The translations under genes were made by a program, and so were the position numbers. The notes beneath the pieces were generated by a model, which searched no databases, was not told the origin of the DNA, and saw only the letters and a list, made by a program, of their open reading frames with translations. A DNA stretch of 8,961 nt from NCBI GenBank assembly GCA_937906165.1, contig CALCYA010000098.1, positions 1 through 8,961 on the forward strand, written 5' to 3'. The DNA comes from an uncultured Bacteroidales bacterium (lineage in GTDB: Bacteria; Bacteroidota; Bacteroidia; Bacteroidales; Bacteroidaceae). This document shows positions 7,101-8,961 of this stretch, piece after piece (positions within the stretch are counted from its first letter, which is position 1; every line of letters starts with the position of its first letter).

Positions 7101-8198
7101 GAACTTCCATGTGCCGTTGAGGCTCTGGTAACGTGCGTTTACCGGCTCGGTCCATGGTGTCGCATAGTATGCAGCGTCGGCGAGCATCTCGGCCTCATTG
7201 TTGTAAGGCATGTATGTGGCAACGCCACGCTCCTTGTTCTCGGCAAAGACTGTCTCATCCTCCCACTTGGGCGATGCAATCTTCGGTTTTTCCACCTCGG
7301 TGAATGTGAACCATGCAGCGCTGTCGGCTGCATTCTTCTCTGTAAGCATCATACGTCCATCCTTTAAGGTATACATCTTGTTCTTGCCGGCCGATACAAT
7401 AATGTATGTGCCCACTCTGCCTTCAACCGGCTCGAAACGGAACTTCGCGTTGTTCCATATACCGGCAACTGCTGGCCACTGCAACAGATAATCGATGCTT
7501 GCATTGTCGCCGCCGTCGTCGAAGTTCTGCCCATAGAAAGCGTTCTCCACTGCAAATGTGGTAAGGTCGATGGTCTTTATGCTCCAGTACTGTCCGCGGT
7601 TGTTCTCGTTTACGTCTTCGGCAACAATGCGTGCATTGTTCTCGCCTGAGTCATTGTTTCCGAGTACCTTGCCTGGTTCTCCTACAGACGCAATGCGGTA
7701 TGTGAGGTTGTCATCAAAACCTGCATACTTTGAAACCTCAAAGCGGAACTGTGCGGCCTTGTGTGTAAGGGCTGTCTCCTTCTTGATAACAACAAGAGCA
7801 CCTCCCTGACCTTTTGCCAAGGCGAGTTCGGGGCTGTTGGTCGGGATGAGCAAACCGTTCTCGTATTTCCACAACTGGGCTTCATCGGAGCCGTTGTTCT
7901 CGCCGACCTCTACCTTGCTGCCGTTAAGGCGCAGTGCATTGCCGGTGACGGGGTTGATGATACGCCAACTGCCCGAAAGTTCCGAAACCTTCCAGTATTG
8001 TGCTGCATTGCCCTCCTCAAAATCGGTAAGGCCAACAGCCTTGTCCTTTTTCTCGTATACCACATTCCCTTTGTTGCCTGCAGCAAAGAGGTGGTACAGC
8101 TTGCCTTTCTCAAATACGGCCTGGGCATTTACACCCGCGGCGCATACAAGCGCAGTGAGCATCAATGCCAAGCTTTTTCTCAAAGTGTTGATAGACAT
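4170..8198 (-). CDS. Secreted LacZ-type GH2 beta-galactosidase with ricin-like N-terminus
   Basis: Retaining exo-beta-galactosidase, exported to the periplasm or cell surface. The signal peptide has the hydrophobic core LALMLTALVCAAG and a VNA|Q cleavage site near residue 25; Cys19 is not in a proper lipobox. Residues about 28-300 carry two ricin-like beta-trefoil repeats (QYW 67-69, QLW 108-110, QFRF 150-153, QYW 203-205, KFRF 252-255). The LacZ core follows: sugar-binding domain about 311-535 (SLNGTWKF), Ig-like about 545-655, TIM barrel about 657-938, linker domain about 940-1045, and C-terminal beta-galactosidase small-chain domain about 1063-1337. Acid/base Glu776 is in WSLGNEAG and nucleophile Glu843 in ICEYAHSMGN. 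Glu734 and His736 (EADLEDH) match the LacZ metal ligands, and WDWVDQ is at 874-879. E. coli LacZ has about 1024 residues; the surplus is the N-terminal lectin-like part. No sorting tail is present. It has its own promoter (8275-8306) and terminator. The enzyme class is firm; linkage preference cannot be read. Confidence 0.95.
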   Translation of the reverse strand: MSINTLRKSLALMLTALVCAAGVNAQAVFEKGKLYHLFAAGNKGNVVYEKKDKAVGLTDFEEGNAAQYWKVSELSGSWRIINPVTGNALRLNGSKVEVGENNGSDEAQLWKYENGLLIPTNSPELALAKGQGGALVVIKKETALTHKAAQFRFEVSKYAGFDDNLTYRIASVGEPGKVLGNNDSGENNARIVAEDVNENNRGQYWSIKTIDLTTFAVENAFYGQNFDDGGDNASIDYLLQWPAVAGIWNNAKFRFEPVEGRVGTYIIVSAGKNKMYTLKDGRMMLTEKNAADSAAWFTFTEVEKPKIASPKWEDETVFAENKERGVATYMPYNNEAEMLADAAYYATPWTEPVNARYQSLNGTWKFNLVSEPSKRPLTFFEEGFDVSGWDDIPVPSNWEMHGYDKPIYNNVEYPHANTPPFIKARPRYNDGGKNYGINPVGSYVHTFEIPANWDGRRTFIHFGGIYSAAFVWLNGEYVGYTQGSNNVAEFDLTNFLKKGENKLAVQVFRWCDGSYLECQDMFRMSGIFRDVYLYNVPKTAVRDHYITSKLADDMFSAEVNVNFELDNRDYIPSKKTVKAAIYDAAGKFIAADSVTLNTAARIASLSGDIKLNIDNVQLWNAEKPYLYTVRITQFDENGNQEQAFSTKYGVRKIEIKNSIVYINGQRVFFKGVNRHDTDPVRGRAVTTESMLKDVLLMKQNNINTIRTSHYPNAARMYAMFDHYGLYCCDEADLEDHANQTISDRESWIPSFVDRINRMVLRDRNHASVVMWSLGNEAGNGNNFGPCYDEAKRLDDRPVHYEGTRSNGDYGGGRFSDFYSKMYPGQAWMNKYTNDLDKPMFICEYAHSMGNAIGNLKEYWQKIEASNSCIGGCIWDWVDQAIYDPQEMKQGIYNIHTGYDYPGPHQGNFCSNGVVSPLRQEGGKLKEVKAAHQFVEITMPDVNTEYGVVTIDIKNKYNFTNLNEFDVIYDIVKNGKVVYTGRTRAPHAETYQNGKVWLSVKKANIKKAAKKGDELLITVRLVHRDAQLFAPAGHEVALQQFTLVERAPLAAVKSKGDALVATSSLHETIIGNEKVQLKFDAETAQLTALAFNGKNIISEGQGFIYSNHRWIENDRQGYDYYGPDAGKPQAQTSNGLEAKGEITVVEENGNTVVKTVRKGSICDTRIDYTIYPQGIVDVDATFVPKHGNLRRAGLICGLDSTFKNVNYYALGPWENTVDRKDGVVVGRYKTTVDQMADPYVKPQSSGSREGLREVTFTDNNGNGVKIATEGNVSFSALPYTDEDLMRAGHYWEMTKRPYTVLHLDAWMRGIGNASCGYDVGTLPEYCVPEKEMTYKLRITPVEK

Positions 8199-8245
8199 AG
8201 TGTTTTGTTTTTATGGTTATTTATAAATAAAATCAATTACGTGGC

Positions 8246-8267
8246 GTGCGCGCATATATGTACGCAC
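8246..8267. promoter_or_regulatory. Possible leader hairpin or operator before the beta-galactosidase
   Basis: GTGCG at 8246-8250 pairs with CGCAC at 8263-8267 across 12 nt that contain the palindrome CATATATG (8253-8260). It sits in the predicted 5' leader just after the expected transcription start of the beta-galactosidase, within otherwise AT-rich DNA. It could be a leader stem-loop or a regulator site. The stem is only 5 bp, so this is weak. Confidence 0.28.
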
Positions 8268-8274
8268 TATTTTA

Positions 8275-8306
8275 CAAATATACACAATATCTCTGGAAAA
8301 ATCTAA
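8275..8306 (-). promoter_or_regulatory. Bacteroidota-type promoter of the beta-galactosidase
   Basis: The minus strand carries TATATTTG at 8282-8275, an exact match to the Bacteroidota -7 consensus TAnnTTTG. TTAG at 8306-8303 lies 20 bp upstream and is one base off the -33 consensus TTTG. Transcription would start near 8268, giving a leader of about 70 nt before ATG 8198-8196. No Shine-Dalgarno is seen in the leader; the A/T-rich stretch right before the ATG is usual for this phylum. Confidence 0.65.
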
Positions 8307-8402
8307 CGAATGAGGGAAAATAATGATGTCGGCACTGGTGTTCAATGACTTATGAGGACTTTTGATGAAAGCCTCGCCGATGCGAAAGTGCAAGGAAATG
8401 AA

Positions 8403-8438
8403 AGGTAATGAGGACGGACGGTTTTCAAATCATTACCT
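8403..8438. repeat. 9-bp inverted repeat upstream of the integrase
   Basis: AGGTAATGA and TCATTACCT are perfect complements separated by 18 bp. The second arm overlaps the first copy of the CTGATAACTA direct repeat by two bases. It may be a recombinase or regulator binding site; it has no T-tract and is not a terminator. Confidence 0.4.
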
Positions 8439-8525
8439 GATAACTAGATGAGTTTATAGGTCGTTGGAGTTTATTTCTACTCTCTGCCACATTCTGCATA
8501 ACAATGTACAACTCGCTGATAACTA
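8437..8525. repeat. 10-bp direct repeat pair CTGATAACTA
   Basis: Two identical copies lie at 8437-8446 and 8516-8525, 79 bp apart and in the same orientation as the integrase gene. Integrase arm-type sites are often short direct repeats at such spacings near the int gene. That role is inferred from position only. Confidence 0.4.
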
Positions 8526-8526
8526 A

Positions 8527-8539
8527 TTTGGTAACCAAA
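8527..8539. promoter_or_regulatory. 13-bp palindrome before the integrase start
   Basis: TTTGGT-A-ACCAAA is a perfect palindrome with 6-bp arms ending 13 bp before the integrase ATG. It overlaps CTAATTTG (8523-8530), a near match to a -7 promoter box. If that box is used, the palindrome would cover the transcription start and could be an autoregulatory site for the integrase or an excision factor. Confidence 0.3.
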
Positions 8540-8552
8540 AAAAGATTAGATT

Positions 8553-8961
8553 ATGCGAAGTACATTTAAGGTGCTGTTCTACGTGAACGGAAGCAAAGAG
8601 AAAAACGGTATTGTTCCGATTATGGGACGAGTGACAATCAACGGTTCTGTGGCTCAATTCTGCTGCAAACTGACCATCGCAAAAACGATGTGGGATGCCA
8701 AAGGCAACCGAGCCAAAGGTAAGAGCAAGGAGGCACGAGACATCAATTTGGCTTTGGATAACATAAAGGCCCAAATCATCAAGCACTATCAACGCCTGTC
8801 TGATAGAGAAGCCTATGTAACTGCCGAAATGGTACGCAATGCTTATCAAGGTATTGGAACGGAATACGAAACATTGCTTGGTGCATTTGATAAGGACAAC
8901 GAGAGCTTCAAGAAGCGTATCGGCATAGACCGTGCAGCAAGTTCCTACAAGGTGCGTGTAA
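8553..8961 (+). CDS. Tyrosine-recombinase integrase, N-terminal part (runs off the window)
   Basis: Site-specific integrase of the kind carried by Bacteroidales conjugative and mobilizable elements; it cuts and rejoins DNA at att sites for integration and excision. The visible 136 codons start MRSTFKVLFYVNGSKEKNGI. They show the N-terminal arm-DNA-binding domain typical of these integrases (PIMGRVTINGSVAQF at about 22-36, MWDAKGNRAKGKS at about 46-58), then a helical stretch (KHYQRL, YVTAEMV) leading toward the SAM-like core-binding domain at the window edge. The catalytic Arg-His-Arg-Tyr domain lies beyond the window, so activity cannot be judged. The start is forced: an in-frame TAG lies at 8547-8549, two codons upstream. 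There is no Shine-Dalgarno. The gene diverges from the beta-galactosidase. Family assignment is from remembered similarity of this N-terminus to CTn integrases. Confidence 0.88.
   Translation, partial: MRSTFKVLFYVNGSKEKNGIVPIMGRVTINGSVAQFCCKLTIAKTMWDAKGNRAKGKSKEARDINLALDNIKAQIIKHYQRLSDREAYVTAEMVRNAYQGIGTEYETLLGAFDKDNESFKKRIGIDRAASSYKVRV

Larger units (their letters stand above)
8307..8552. other. Non-coding stretch, likely mobile-element end
   Basis: No reading frame with family resemblance, tRNA or CRISPR is seen here. It holds several short repeats: AGGTAATGA 8403-8411 with its complement TCATTACCT 8430-8438 (18-bp gap), a direct repeat CTGATAACTA at 8437-8446 and 8516-8525, and the palindrome TTTGGT-A-ACCAAA at 8527-8539 just before the integrase start. 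Clusters of short direct and inverted repeats next to an integrase gene are typical of recombinase arm and core sites, so the element end or att site may lie here. The exact junction cannot be fixed from one side. Confidence 0.4.

Noticed and set aside
354..8198. Sialidase and beta-galactosidase as one operon
   Set aside because: A strong hairpin plus seven T residues lies between them, and the downstream gene has its own upstream gap of more than 100 bp.
8134..8198. Beta-galactosidase as a lipoprotein through Cys19
   Set aside because: The residues before the Cys (Ala-Leu-Val) do not fit a lipobox, and a good signal peptidase I site (VNA|Q) follows.
7761..8306. 181-codon plus-strand reading frame over the beta-galactosidase 5' end
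   Set aside because: It is antisense to the signal peptide and lectin-like region and runs into the promoter, with no recognisable domain.
8523..8849. 108-codon minus-strand reading frame opposite the integrase
   Set aside because: It is antisense to the recognisable integrase coding frame and shows no family resemblance.
1..8961. CRISPR arrays, tRNA, rRNA or riboswitches
   Set aside because: No regularly spaced repeats, cloverleaf with CCA or T-loop motif, or known riboswitch core was seen in the gaps on either strand.

Overview
The window looks like chromosomal DNA from a gut or oral Bacteroidota, probably order Bacteroidales (Prevotella/Bacteroides-like). The evidence is the type IX secretion (T9SS)-style C-terminal tail with a YDLQGR...KGIYI..GKK pattern on the first enzyme, the lack of Shine-Dalgarno sequences before the starts, a TAnnTTTG-type -7 promoter element, long multi-domain secreted glycosidases, and a Bacteroidales-type mobile-element integrase. 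Genus assignment is inference.

Layout from left to right. Positions 1-353 hold no intact gene. They contain a dispersed-repeat-like palindrome (59-96), an orphan copy of a protein C-terminal sorting tail on the minus strand (130-233), and a 78-bp inverted-repeat-bounded element (234-311). The orphan tail is nearly identical over 89 bp to the 3' end of the neighbouring gene. Positions 354-4007 (minus) encode a 1217-residue secreted GH33 exo-sialidase with GEVED-like, beta-trefoil-like and sorting domains around the propeller. Positions 4008-4169 hold two inverted repeats upstream of the sialidase and a strong intrinsic terminator for the gene to the right. Positions 4170-8198 (minus) encode a 1342-residue secreted LacZ-type GH2 beta-galactosidase with an N-terminal pair of ricin-like repeats. 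Positions 8199-8552 hold its promoter and leader, then a non-coding stretch with short repeats. Positions 8553-8961 (plus) are the start of a tyrosine-recombinase integrase that runs off the window.

How it fits together. Sialidase removes terminal sialic acid and an exported beta-galactosidase removes the galactose exposed beneath it, so the pair would strip sialyl-galactose caps from host mucin or milk glycans. They are co-oriented, but the terminator at 4117-4149 argues that they are separate transcription units rather than one operon. No SusC/SusD, transporter, regulator or sialic acid catabolic gene is in view. The integrase reads away from the beta-galactosidase and suggests that the end of an integrative element lies between about 8283 and 8552.

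No clearly new system is visible. The least explained piece is the left 350 bp, where a sorting-tail cassette is duplicated next to a structured 78-bp element that keeps the reading frame open.
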